Assembly (NCBI GenBank): GCA_903632075.3
Contig: CAHIKZ030002633.1
Coordinates: forward strand, 1,127,001 to 1,191,000
Length of the DNA stretch: 64,000 bases
From: Acanthosepion pharaonis
Lineage: Eukaryota > Mollusca > Cephalopoda > Sepiida > Sepiidae
Reading direction: 5' to 3'
Shown here: in pieces, positions 20,069 through 30,752 of the stretch
Layout of the letters: each line of letters opens with the position of its first letter
Position numbering within the stretch: the first letter of the stretch is position 1
Notes under the pieces: model-generated
What the model was told of the DNA's origin: nothing
The model's database searches: none
What the model saw: only the letters and a program-made list of their open reading frames with translations
Made by a program: the position numbers and the translations under genes

Positions 20069-20864
20069 TCACATACAACTTCCAATTCTGTGTTTGGAAC
20101 ATGTATTCTCGACAATGTCAAGGATGTGTGGTTCTCTCGTAGCAGATGCTGTAGTTGCTGATTCTTTTCCTGTGCTTCCACAAATGATTGATGTTTCAAG
20201 CACAGGTCCAGCACAAAAGCATTTATGCCATGAGACATAGTGTCTGCAGGTATGTTGTCCGTTCCCTTGATGAAATGAATATCTGAAGTGAATTGTGACA
20301 TAATCCAAGTGTCTGGTTTCATGTGGGGAATACTTGTCAGAGTTTGACTGAAAAGCCCCCAACAAGGGCTTGTGGTCTGTCAGTAAGTAGAAAGTCCGCC
20401 CTTCCAATAAATGTTGAAAGTAATGGACAGCTGAATAAGCTGCGAGAAGTTCATGTCCAAATGTGCTGTACCTGGATTCCGTGGAAAAGAAGGAAATTGG
20501 TTTCCAGTGGTCATCGATCTTCTGCTGTAGTACTGCACCCACACCAACCAAAGAGGCATCAACTGCCAAACACAATTCACTATCTGGGACAACATGTGAC
20601 AATTCAACTGCTCGGGACAATAAAACCTTTATTTGATGGAAGGCTGCCAAGGCTTCATTAGACAAAACTGTGTCACAATTTTTGACATCAGTTAGAATAT
20701 CTGTCAAAGGTTTTATAACCTGCGCACAATTTGGCAGGAACCTTCGAAAAAAATTCACCATCCTTAAAAACTGTTGCAACTTTCTCATGGTATCTGGCAC
20801 GGGAAAGTTAGAAATGGCTGCCACTTTAGATAGAGAAGGTGAAACTCCAACTGAATTAATGATA
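20069..20864 (-). pseudogene. Gypsy pol: RT thumb and RNase H
   Basis: Translation begins in mid-RT at INSVGVSPSLSKVAAISNFP and continues LQQFLRMVNFFRRFLP (RT thumb). RNase H-like residues follow: LCLAVDASLVGVGAVLQQ, FGHELLAAYSAV and LLTDHKPLLGAF. The frame then shifts near 20320 and continues IMSQFTSDIHFIKG, then NIPADTMSH to about 20220. Everything upstream (gag, protease and the RT palm with YxDD) is missing. The RT sequence abuts 5' LTR sequence at 20865/20866. Confidence 0.88.
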
Positions 20865-20865
20865 T

Positions 20866-21313
20866 ACCGATACTAATATTAGCATTAGTGTAGCCATTGA
20901 TACACTAACACTGAATACGAACATAGAAAGACAAAATGCGCAAGCATAACAAACAAAACATTTAATAAGGCAAACAACTTACGTACATATATTCAAAAGA
21001 TTCACATATGTCCCAAAACAAATGATTGTTCATATTGTCCCAAAGGAACGAGGAGGTTTACAGAATGAGAACAAAGAAATAACATACCAACTTTATGGCC
21101 TTTGATCATCCGCAGATAAGTGAATAGAAAGTACCTTCTTCTTTCGCTAGGCTGTGCACACGTGTGTGGATACCCTGGTGGTCAAGAAGGTAAAGAGGCT
21201 GTTCCTCCCAGAACGGAAGCAAAGACAAAAAGGGCAGAAGAGTTCTACTCTCTAAAAGGGGCCAAAACTCCCATGAGCTCAACCGAAGAGAAAACAACTG
21301 TGGTCTCCCTACA
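20866..21313 (-). repeat. 5' LTR of the nested Gypsy element, truncated at its inner end
   Basis: It matches 18317-18780 from TGTAGGGAG (minus strand, 21313) to GTATCGGT (20866). The last 84 LTR bases present in the other copy are missing here, and RT thumb coding sequence follows at once. A deletion from inside the 5' LTR to the RT thumb explains this. AGTGT follows outside at 21314-21318, matching 18228-18232. Confidence 0.85.
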
Positions 21314-21318
21314 AGTGT

Positions 21319-21415
21319 TTTTTTTTTCTCATATTCTCTAACACTCAGTAACTTCTTGCTTCTTAGTGACTATTGCCTTGCTTGGGGTGAAATGATAAAA
21401 AAAACAAAAACAGGT
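21319..21415 (+). pseudogene. LINE 3' tail, right half of the split copy
   Basis: CTCATATTCTCTAACACTCA, GTAACTTCTTG, ATTGCCTTGCTTGGGGTGAA and an A-rich end match 44440-44515. It is the continuation of the LINE copy at 17790-18232. Confidence 0.82.
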
Positions 21416-21519
21416 ATAGAAAAAATACTGAAATAAAAAAATATGAAATAAAAATGAAGATACATACATACATACAGATATATATATAAAGAATTAGCAT
21501 TGTTATATGCAAACTTTAG

Positions 21520-21790
21520 ATTACAACTACCTCATGTTAAAACGCTGGTTGCTGTATGATCACTGAAGTTAAGCCATATCAAGCCTGGGTAGTAAATAGA
21601 TGGGTAACCACTTAGGAATACAAGGTACTGCAAGCTTGGATGTGTTGGTTGTGTAATGGGTAATAGCACAGAAGAGAGCAGAGTTTCAATTCCAGTTACA
21701 AATACTCTTGGGAAAGGTATGAATCTAGTTCTTCTCCCTGCATATATGGGTTAATTAGTAAGACTTATATCACTAAACCATTATTATCTC
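21520..21790 (+). mobile_element. SINE with a 5S rRNA-derived head and tRNA-like second part
   Basis: Bases 21531-21645 align along their length with animal 5S rRNA: GATCACTGAAGTTAAGCC (box A region), AGATGGGTAACCAC (intermediate element/box C region), and GGAATACAAGGTACTGCAAG before the 3' end. A tRNA-like stretch follows (TGTGTAATGGGTAATAG as box A; AGTTTCAATTCC as box B, near 21655-21700). Then comes ACTCTTGGGAAAGGTATGAA, the body shared with the SINE at 39176-39406. The 5S part is about 115 bases with many substitutions, so it is a retroposed derivative and not a working 5S gene. Confidence 0.78.
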
Positions 21791-22009
21791 CCCACCCCTG
21801 CAAATTCTTACAATCTAAAAATATTTTCTGGCTTTAAACAACATACAAAGGGTTGATAAACAGTAGAAAATGAATCAATCAGTCATATATGCAACTAAAT
21901 AGAAATTACTCTTAATTAAATTAAATGATTAAAATTTAAAAAATTATCATTTGATTTAATAAAATAAAAAAATCTGTAGCCTGCAAAATTCTGGCCTGCA
22001 ATTTAGGAG

Positions 22010-22127
22010 ATATATATATATCTACATTATATATGTTGCCATTTGCTGTTGACTTCAGTATCTACTTTTATATTTACATGCACTCTATCAGTATGCTTTA
22101 TTCATAAATATAGCATACTTAAAACTA

Positions 22128-22160
<33 letters not shown>
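22010..22160. repeat. AT-rich sequence with (TA)n tracts
   Basis: A short TA tract at 22011-22021 and a longer one at 22136-22160 frame AT-rich sequence. The second runs straight into the hammerhead motif. Confidence 0.85.
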
Positions 22161-22163
<3 letters not shown>

Positions 22164-22203
22164 GCCTGACGATTGCATATAGCATGAAACAGGCTGTCGC
22201 CTC
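22161..22203 (+). ncRNA. Hammerhead ribozyme motif (type I, short stem III)
   Basis: The conserved core is complete. CTGACGA (22166-22172, the CUGANGA box) is followed by stem II (TGC 22174-22176 with GCA 22182-22184, loop ATATA) and GAAA (22186-22189). A minimal stem III has A22189 with T22197 and C22190 with G22196. UC at 22197-22198 gives predicted cleavage after C22198. Stem I pairs GTGGC (22161-22165) with GCCTC (22199-22203) with one U-U mismatch. The weak point is a U-U opposition at the base of stem II (22173/22185), also present in the second motif at 59172. Penelope-like retroelements are known to carry such minimal hammerheads. Confidence 0.62.
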
Positions 22204-22231
22204 TAAGTGTTGACTTCTATGTTCACTTTTA

Positions 22232-22235
<4 letters not shown>
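22204..22235 (+). repeat. Module downstream of the hammerhead, shared with Penelope-like fragment at 58.5 kb
   Basis: AAGTGTTGACTTCTATGTTC followed by ACTTTTATATTTA matches the minus strand at 58560-58600 (GGGTGTTGACTTCAATTTCC, ACTTTTATATTTA). The similarity starts at the predicted cleavage site. It runs into (TA)n at 22236. Confidence 0.55.
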
Positions 22236-22271
<36 letters not shown>

Positions 22272-22432
22272 TTTATTTAAAAATATGATTCCAAATCGCG
22301 ACATAAGAAGTCCCATGTTTCAAAACAAGAGCCGAAAACTTCAATATAATTATTTAAATTAAATTGAGTTAAAAAAGCTCTGTTCCATCTTCAAGCGAAA
22401 TTTTTTTTGGAATCAAATTTTTATTTTCTATA

Positions 22433-22473
<41 letters not shown>

Positions 22474-22492
22474 ATGATGATGATGATGATGA
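22236..22492. repeat. (TA)n, AT-rich spacer, (TA)n and (ATG)n
   Basis: TA tracts lie at 22236-22267 and 22439-22469, the latter continuing into eight ATG repeats (22469-22492). The spacer is unique AT-rich DNA that includes CAAATCGCGACATAAG near 22290. Confidence 0.9.
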
Positions 22493-23265
22493 ATTTCTCT
22501 TTAGAAACATTAAGAAATACCCAACTCTGATCAACCAGAACAAGAAAAATTAAATTAGTTATCTATTAAAAAAATTTAAAACGGCTAACATGAAAAAACT
22601 GCTAATCTCTTCATCAACAATAACAACTCTCCCACAAAATAGAAACTACAGAAGACCAACATTATTTATGAATTTACGTGCCCCTTACGGAACTGCATTT
22701 CTGAATTCATGATTAATTATATTGGACATACTAATACATATTTATCAAGAAGACTTATGTTACATCTCTCAGACTATAGCTCAATTACGACCCATTTACA
22801 CACACACACACATACTACCAAACTCCATCTGCAACATACATGTGGAAAATACAACCATAACAGCTTCATTCACATATAAAAAAATGCCTAAAAATAATGG
22901 AAGCATTAATAATAAGAAAAGAAAAAGCCAACACTCAACAATATTCAACTATGAACATGGTAACAACATGCTGTGTTTTGTAAATAAAAAAATATGAATC
23001 ACTGCAGATACATATATATATAAATCTACATATTTAGTTTAAGAAAAAAACTCTGATAATGTCAAACAGAATGGCCGAAAGTTCTTGGATATTTAGAACA
23101 TTTGAACAGTTTTTACATGCTTTATGTTCAGAAAAGAAAATACTTGTATGAATGCAAAAAAATGTAAATAAAATGCTTAATTGCAGTATGTTGTCAGTTG
23201 TTATTTAATAAAACTTGTATAAAAGAGGGATTACTTCCCAAATGCACAATTATATATATGTCTAT
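22493..23265. other. Unassigned AT-rich DNA
   Basis: An open frame at 22722-22997 (91 residues) includes TISQTIAQLRP but no domain. The codon mix looks like random AT-rich sequence. Nothing else is recognised. Confidence 0.45.
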
Positions 23266-23269
23266 ATTT

Positions 23270-26200
23270 CTGAGATGAGGTGTTATGTACATTATTTGGA
23301 CTATTGTCCTCATCTTTGTCGCCATATTTATTACAACATTTTGGTCGTTGTACGCTCTGGCCTTCTTCAGGTGGTTGGAATGTCAAACTGAGATGAGGTG
23401 TTATGTACATTATTTAAACTATTGTCCTCATCTTTTGTCGCCATATTTATTACAACATTTTGGTCGTTGTACGCTCTGGCCTTCTTCAGGTGGTTGGAAT
23501 GTCAAACTGAGATGAGGTGTTATGTACATTATTTGGACTATTGTCCTCATCTTTGTCGCCATATTTATTACAACATATGTACGCTCTGGCCTTCTTCAGG
23601 TGGTTGGAATGTCAAACTGAGATGAGGTGTTATGTACATTATTTGGACTATTGTCCTCATCTCGCCATATTTATTACAACATTTTGGTCGTTTGCGCTCT
23701 GGCCTTCTTCATATTTATGTCAAACTGAGATGAACATTATTTAAACTATTGTCCTCGTTGTACGCTCTGGCCTTCTTCAGGTGGTTGGAATGTCAAACTG
23801 AGATGAGGTGTTATGTACATTATTTGGACTATTGTCCTCATCTTTGTCGCCATATTTTTACAACATTTTGGTATGTACGCTCTGGCCTTCTTCAGGTGGT
23901 TGGAATGTCAAACTGAGATGAGGTGTTATGTACATTATTTGGACTATTGTCCTCATCTTTGTCGCCATATTTATTACAACATTTTTGGTCGATTCAGGTG
24001 CCTTCTTCAGGTGGTTGGAATGTCAAACTGAGAGATGTACATTATTTGGACTATTGTCCTCATCTTTGTCGCCATATTTATTACAACATTTTGGTCGTTG
24101 TACGCTCTGGCCTTCTTCAGGTGGTTGGAATGTCAAACTGAGATGAGGTGTTATGTACATTATTTAAACTATTGTCCTCATCTTTGTCGCCATATTTATT
24201 ACAACATTTTGGTCGTTATGCGCTCTGGCCTTCTTCAGGTGGTTGGAATGTCAAACTGAGATGAGGTGTTATGTACATTATTTGGACTATTGTCCTCATC
24301 TTTGTCGCCATATTTTTACAACATTTTTGGTCGATGTCACGCTCTGGCCTTCTTCAGGTGGTTGGAATGTCAAACTGAGATGAGGTGTTATGTACATTAT
24401 TTGGACTATTGTCCTCATCTTTGTCGCCATATTTATTACAACATTTTTGGTCGTTATGCGCTCTGGCCTTCTTCAGGTGGTTGGAATGTCAAACTGAGAT
24501 GAGGTGTTATGTACATTATTTGGACTATTGTCCTCATCTTTATGCCATATTTATTACAACATTTTGGTCGATGTAACGCTCTGGCCTTCTTCAGGTGGTT
24601 GGAATGTCAAACTGAGATGAGGTGTTATGTACATTATTTAAACTATTGTCCTCATCTCGCCATATTTATTACAACATTTTTGGTCGTATATTTTATGCGC
24701 TCTGGCCTTCTTCAGGTGGTTGGAATGTCAAACTGAGATGAGGTGTTATGTACATTATTTGGACTATTGTCCTCATCTTTTCGCCATATTTATTACAACA
24801 TTTTTTGGTTGGGCTCTGGCCTTCTTCAGGTGGTTGGAATGTCAAACTGAGATGAGGTGTTATGTACATTATTTGGACTATTGTCCTCATCTTTGTCGCC
24901 ATATTTATTACAACATTTTGGTCGTTATGCGCTCTGGCCTTCTTCAGGTGGTTGGAATGTCAAACTGAGATGAGGTGTTATGTACATTATTTAAACTATT
25001 GTCCTCATCTTTTGGCCATATTTATTACAACATTTTTGGTCGTTTATGCGCTCTGGCCTTCTTCAGGTGGTTGGAATGTCAAACTGAGATGAGGTGTTAT
25101 GTACATTATTTGGACTATTGTCCTCATCTTTGTCGCCATATTTATTACAACATTTTGGTCGATACGCTCTGGCCTTCTTCAGGTGGTTGGAATGTCAAAC
25201 TGAGATGAGGTGTTATGTACATTATTTGGACTATTGTCCTCATCTTTGTCGCCATATTTATTACAACTGGCCTTGGCCTTCTTCAGGTGGTTGGAATGTC
25301 AAACTGAGATGAGGTGTTATGTACATTATTTGGACTATTGTCCTCATCTTTTGTCGCCATATTTATTACAACATTTTGGTCGTTATGCGCTCTGGCCTTC
25401 TTCAGGTGGTTGGAATGTCAAACTGAGATGAGGTGTTATGTACATTATTTAAACTATTGTCCTCATCTTTGTCGCCATATTTATTACAACATTTTTTGGT
25501 GGTTATGCGCTCTGGCCTTCTTCAGGTGGTTGGAATGTCAAACTGAGATGAGGTGTTATGTACATTATTTGGACTATTGTCCTCATCTTTGTCGCCATAT
25601 TTATTACAACATTTTGGTGAACGCTCTGGCCTTCTTCAGGTGGTTGGAATGTCAAATGAGATGAGGTGTTATGTACATTATTTGGACTATTGTCCTCATC
25701 TTTGTCCATATTTATTACTAAACATTTTGGTGATTTATGCGCTCTGGCCTTCTTCAGGTGGTTGGAATGTCAAACTGAGATGAGGTGTTATGTACATTAT
25801 TTGGACTATTGTCCTCAACATTTTACAACATTTTGGTCGATGTACGCTCTGGCCTTCTTCAGGTGGTTGGAATGTCAAACTGAGATGAGGTGTTATGTAC
25901 ATTATTTGGACTATTGTCCTCATCTTTGTCGCCATATTTATTACAACATTTTTCTACGCTCTGGCCTTCTTCAGGTGGTTGGAATGTCAAACTGAGATGA
26001 GGTGTTATGTACATTATTTGGACTATTGTCCTCATCTTTGTCGCCATATTTATTACAACATTTTGGTCGTTGTACGCTCTGGCCTTCTTCAGGTGGTTGG
26101 AATTCAAACTGAGAGGTGTTATGTACATTATTTAAACTATTGGAATCTTTGTCGCCATAAACAACTGAGATGAGGTGGTTGGAATGTCAAACTGAGATGA

Positions 26201-28011
26201 GGTGTTACATTATTTGGACTATTGTCCTCATCTTTGTCCATATTTATTACAACATTTTTGTGCGCTCTGGCTGGCCTTCAGGTGGTTGGAATGTCAAACT
26301 GAGATGAGGTGTTATGTACATTATTTGGACTATTGTCCTCATCTTTGTCGCCATATTTATTACATTTTTTTGGTCGTTGTACGCTCTGGCCTTCTTCAGG
26401 TGGTTGGAATGTCAAACTGAGATGAGGTGTTATGTACATTATTTGGACTATTGTCCTCATCTTTGTCGCCATATTTTTACAACATTTTGGTGCGATGTCG
26501 CTCTGGCCTTCTTTGGTTGGAATGTCAAACTGAGATGAGGTGTTATGTACATTATTTGGACTATTGGCCATATTTATTACAACATTTTTTCGTTATGCGC
26601 TCTGGCCTTCTTCAGGTGGTTGGAATGTCAAACTGAGATGAGGTGTTATGTACATTATTTAAACTATTGTCCTCATCTTTGTCGCCATATTTATTACAAC
26701 ATTTTGGTCGTTGTACGCTCTGGCCTTCTTCAGGTGGTTGGAATGTCAAACTGAGATGAGGTGTTATGTACATTATTTGGACTATTGTCCTCATCTTTGT
26801 CGCCATATTTATTACAACATTTTGGTCGATGTACGCTCTGGCCTTCTTCAGGTGGTTGGAATGTCAAACTGAGATGAGGTGTTATGTACATTATTTGGAC
26901 TATTGTCCTCATCTTTGTCGCCATATTTATTACAACATTTTTGTTGCGCTCTGGCCTTCTTCAGGTGGTTTGTCAAACTGAGATGAGGTGTTATGTACAT
27001 TATTTGGACTATTGTCCTCATCTTTGTCGCCATATTTATTACAACATTTTGGTCGATGTACGCTCTGGCCTTCTTCAGGTGGTTGGAATGTCAAACTGAG
27101 ATGAGGTGTTATGTACATTATTTGGACTATTGTCCTCATCGCCATATTTATTACAACACGATGTGCGCTCTGGCCTTCTTCAGGTGGTTGGAATGTCAAA
27201 CTGAGATGAGGTGTTATGTACATTATTTGGACTATTGTCCTCATCTTTGTCGCCATATTTATTACAACATTTTGGTCGTTGTACGCTCTGGCCTTCTTCA
27301 GGTGGTTGGAATGTCAAACTGAGATGAGGTGTTATGTACATTATTTAAACTATTGTCCTCATCTTTGTCGCCATATTTATTACAACATTTTGGTCGTTGT
27401 ATGCTCTGGCCTTCTTCAGGTGGTTGGAATGTCAAACTGAGATGAGGTGTTATGTACATTATTTAAACTATTGTCCTCATCTTTGTCGCCATATTTATTA
27501 CAACATTTTGGTCGTTATGCGCTCTGGCCTTCTTCAGGTGGTTGGAATGTCAAACTGAGATGAGGTGTTATGTACATTATTTAAACTATTGTCCTCATCT
27601 TTTGTCGCCATATTTATTACAACAACGCTCTGGCCTTCTTCAGGTGGTTGGAATGTCAAACTGAGATGAGGTGTTATGTACATTATTTGGACTATTGTCC
27701 TCACGCCATATTTATTACAACATTTTGGTCGTTGTACGCTCTGGCCTTCTTCAGGTGGTTGGAATGTCAAACTGAGATGAGGTGTTATGTACATTATTTG
27801 GACTATTGTCCTCATCTTTGTCGCCATATTTATTACAACATTTTGGTCGTTGTATGCTCTGGCCTTCTTCAGGTGGTTGGAATGTCAAACTGAGATGAGG
27901 TGTTATGTACATTATTTAAACTATTGTCCTCATCTTTGTCGCCATATTTATTACAACATTTTGGTCGTTGTACGCTCTGGCCTTCTTCAGGTGGTTGGAA
28001 TGTCAAACTGA
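23270..28011 (-). repeat. Tandem array of about 40 units of about 118 bp, derived from a SINE domain
   Basis: The unit contains GCTCTGGCCTTCTTCAGGTG, GTTGGAATGTCAAACTGAGA, TGAGGTGTTATGTACATTAT, ACTATTGTCCTCATCTT and GTCGCCATATTTATTACAAC. Spacing of GAGGTGTTATG is mostly 116-119, with shorter units (104-112) where the segment between CAACATTTTGG and GCTCTGG is deleted. Two variants alternate irregularly: TTTGGACTATT and TTTAAACTATT. The right end runs into AACCCTTTATTTC, the same junction as in single-copy relatives at 47026 and 52850, so the array grew inside one copy of that SINE (orientation minus). The many overlapping open frames across it are artefacts of a unit length not divisible by three. 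Confidence 0.95.
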
Positions 28012-28170
28012 ACCCTTTATTTCGCTCACTAAGGTAGACTGTTCTAGTTCCAGATGTCAGTTATCAGTTATCTCCTGTTAATTTCCTCTCCTGTTAAGTT
28101 CTCCACTGCCTTAGGTGGGTATTGAACTTACACTCTTTGAGTCTTTATCCACTGTGCCATGTGTCCTTGA
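28012..28170 (-). mobile_element. SINE middle and tRNA-like head attached to the array
   Basis: On the minus strand, GGCACAGTGGATAAAGACTC (box A-like) and AGTTCAATACCCACCT (box B-like) lie at 28165-28110. They are followed by a middle domain with CTGGAACTAGAACAGTCTAC and GAAATAAAGGGTTCAG, which joins the tandem array. The same order (head, middle, CCTGAAGAAGGCC domain) occurs at 46900-47200 and 52730-53060. This establishes the array as an amplified 3' domain. Confidence 0.68.
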
Positions 28171-28394
28171 GGACATCTGTGTATGAATTTCTGGGTATTA
28201 TAAATCTAATGTCTTCAGCAACCATATTGCAATTTTTCATATTATCATTGCATGTTTTTACCAGAGCTCATATTGCAATTTTTGTTGTTATTATCGCTTT
28301 TCTCTGGCACTCCTTATTACTGGTTCCCATATTGTATTCATTTCTATGTTTGGTCAGCTCAGGAGATTTTTGTAGCCTAGAAATTCACACATGA

Positions 28395-29460
28395 ACTCAA
28401 TACTAATAATAAAATTCCCTTCCTTGACATATTGATAAACACAAATAATAACAAATTTACTATTTCGCAATACAAAAAACCTACAAGCATAAATTCATGT
28501 ACACTTAGCTACAAGAGTGAATGCCCATATTACTACAAAATAGCAATTATAAATAATCTAATACATCGTGCAGAAATTAAATCATCTACAAAACAGATTT
28601 TTTACAGTTAACTATAGAATATAAAACAAACACTTATTAATAACAGCTTTCCAAACTATATAGTTGATGAACAAATAAGATGCTTTCTTAGAAATCTCAA
28701 TACTAAGCAAATAGTACATAATACTGCTTCTACTAATCTCAAACATATTAATCTCCTATATTATAATCAAATGCATACTAATTATAAACAAGATGAAAAT
28801 ATACTAAAACATTTAGTAAATACTAATATATCATATACTACACTGAATCTAGTATATCCAACTTAATTCTTCGGAATGATTCTTCTCCCCTGGTTAGCGA
28901 TTTGCAAAAAACCAACAGTTTACAAATTCAAGTTCCCTTTGGGAGATTGTATCTCCAATGAACTCACAAACTCGCTTTCACAACACTTGACACTACATTT
29001 GAATGAAAACTAACATTTTTAGGCATTTAAAACAACATGCCTGGCCACATACACAATTCTGTAAAAATCCTTGTCGAAAACACAATTATACTTAAACATG
29101 AAAACAATAAACAAAAACTAAAAATTCTTGAAGCTATATACATAAAACAGTTGAAACCTAACCTAAACAAAATAAACTATGAAATCTCCACATATTTTTA
29201 AATGTCTATAATTGGTAACAGAAGCCATTGGTTTATACCAAAAGCTTGCTTTACTTAATACTTCTCGAATTCACTCATGCATGGTCATGTGTGATGCAAT
29301 TTTTGTTTCCAGCGTCTTATATGCACGTTTATTGTTGCTTGGAAATCATCCATGTAAACAGAAAGACTATCATCACTGTCTTGTCCGTGTATTGCTTAAT
29401 ATATTGAATTGTCATCTTTGATAATGGCTTATGTAAGCCGAAAGCTTAGATTGGATTAAA
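28395..29460 (+). pseudogene. Penelope-like element: RT C-terminus plus GIY-YIG endonuclease
   Basis: Translation from about 28398 gives NNKIPFLDILINTNNNKFTI, SQYKKPTSINSCTLSYKSEC, KIAIINNLIHRAEIKSSTKQ and NSFPNYIVDEQIRCFLRNLN, the conserved end of the Penelope RT and linker. After stops near 28865, the pieces VYKFKFPLGDCISNEL, LSQHLTLHLNEN and LNKINYEISTYIFKCL correspond to the GIY-YIG domain. The copy at 39700-39900 supplies a better-preserved match of this part. A hairpin (GGCTTATGTAAGCC followed by GAAAG) lies at 29426-29443, just after the coding part. The element would prime reverse transcription at a nick made by its endonuclease. Confidence 0.8.
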
Positions 29461-29590
29461 AAAATATATATCAATATTGTGATTTTCTTTCTTTGTTTAA
29501 TGATAATGTTATTAAGCTTCTCAGACGTTATAAAAAGAATTTACATAAAATAGACAACACTTGTCTATATTATTTAATGAAACATGTATG

Positions 29591-29624
<34 letters not shown>
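29461..29624 (+). repeat. Penelope 3' region ending in (TA)n
   Basis: TTTAATGATAATGTTATTAA, AATTTACATAAAATAGACAA and TATTATTTAATGAAACATGT recur in inverted form at 39490-39640 and in direct form at 39895-39985. The segment ends in (TA)n at 29596-29624. Confidence 0.65.
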
Positions 29625-29627
<3 letters not shown>

Positions 29628-29649
29628 AACTGTATTAGATCTTCCTTAA

Positions 29650-30269
29650 ATATGCAAATACTTTTGTCAAGTCCTTCAGTCATACTCAGGCATGGAAACT
29701 ACTTTGTTTTTGGTAAAATTCAGGTAGCATCCGAGATGAAAAAATATAATGAAAATAAAAATATGTTTTTTTTTAAATGTGTTATTGATAACAGATACAA
29801 ACTTGTGGAGTATGCAGTCACAACGCTTAGGTTGAATGTTTTTGAAAATTTAAGTGAGAGTGTATTTTTACTAATATGGCAATTTAAGAATTTTTATGTT
29901 GTAGGAGTTTATTAATCAATGTAGCTTGAACTAAATAGTACAAGTAGAGTAATATCACAGTTGTTATCATTGTTTATATCATTAACTTTACTAATTTACT
30001 TTTTGAATGAATGATTCATTGTAATTTAAATTAAACTGTACCACATATTTGATTTAAAAGAACTGATCCGACCAGCAAATTTTTGGGATAACAACTGAGA
30101 CATTACTTATTGAACTATTTAGTCTATAATTTTAAAAAACAAGAATCATAATATTCATCATTCATGATTAGTGGATTAATGCATCTTTAAAATTTAGTTA
30201 GCGAAGGGATTTCTCCATTTTATATCATTAGCTTTAATAATTTACTTTTTGTATGAATGATTTATTGTA

Positions 30270-30270
<1 letters not shown>
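29650..30270. other. Mostly unassigned DNA with a short direct repeat
   Basis: TTTATATCATTAACTTTACT and onward (29973-30035) is repeated at 30218-30278 with few changes. The 87-residue frame at 29652-29915 (ILLSSPSVILRHGNYF) has no recognised domain. Confidence 0.5.
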
Positions 30271-30308
<38 letters not shown>

Positions 30309-30513
30309 AAAAAGAAATTAAATAAAATTGGATGGACTATATATCCAAATGTGTATTAAAAAATATTTAAATTTAAAATTTTAGTGTTCCTTCACCTTTC
30401 TGTGCATGTGTAGCTGCATCTAAGTAAATGTAAATTTAGTACAATGAAGACCTAAAGAACAAAACTTTTTAAGTGACATCTTTTATTAAGTGGCATCTTT
30501 TAAGAAAAATATG

Positions 30514-30557
<44 letters not shown>

Positions 30558-30716
30558 TTAAATAAAATATTTCAAAATAGGTATGTAGTAGTTGCATCAA
30601 AGTAAACATGACTTTACTCCAATGAACTCCTAAAGGATAAAACTTGTTGCAAGAAAATTTTTCCACATTGTCATTAATTGCCCTAACACTGTTCTGGTAT
30701 ATAAAATTATATATAC

Positions 30717-30752
<36 letters not shown>

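Noticed and set aside
21531..21645. A genuine 5S rRNA gene
   Set aside because: Too many substitutions against conserved 5S positions, no terminator T-run directly after it, and it continues into a SINE body.
23270..28011. Many overlapping open frames reading MYIIWTIVLIFVAIFITTF and MRCYVHYLDYCPHL, which look like hydrophobic repeat proteins
   Set aside because: They are translations of the 118 bp tandem array on both strands. The unit is not a multiple of three, frames hop between units, and single-copy relatives of the unit are SINE sequence.
23270..28011. CTGAAGA...(G/C)AAA(A/C) pattern in each array unit (minus strand) as a third set of hammerheads
   Set aside because: The G of GAAA is changed (CCAAAA), stem II has at most two pairs, and the stem I arms do not pair. 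The resemblance is to a common repeat motif, not a working fold.
28122..28394. 90-residue plus-strand frame (SSATILQFFILSLHVF) as a membrane protein
   Set aside because: It begins inside the tRNA-like head of a SINE, has no domain, and its composition matches AT-rich noncoding DNA.
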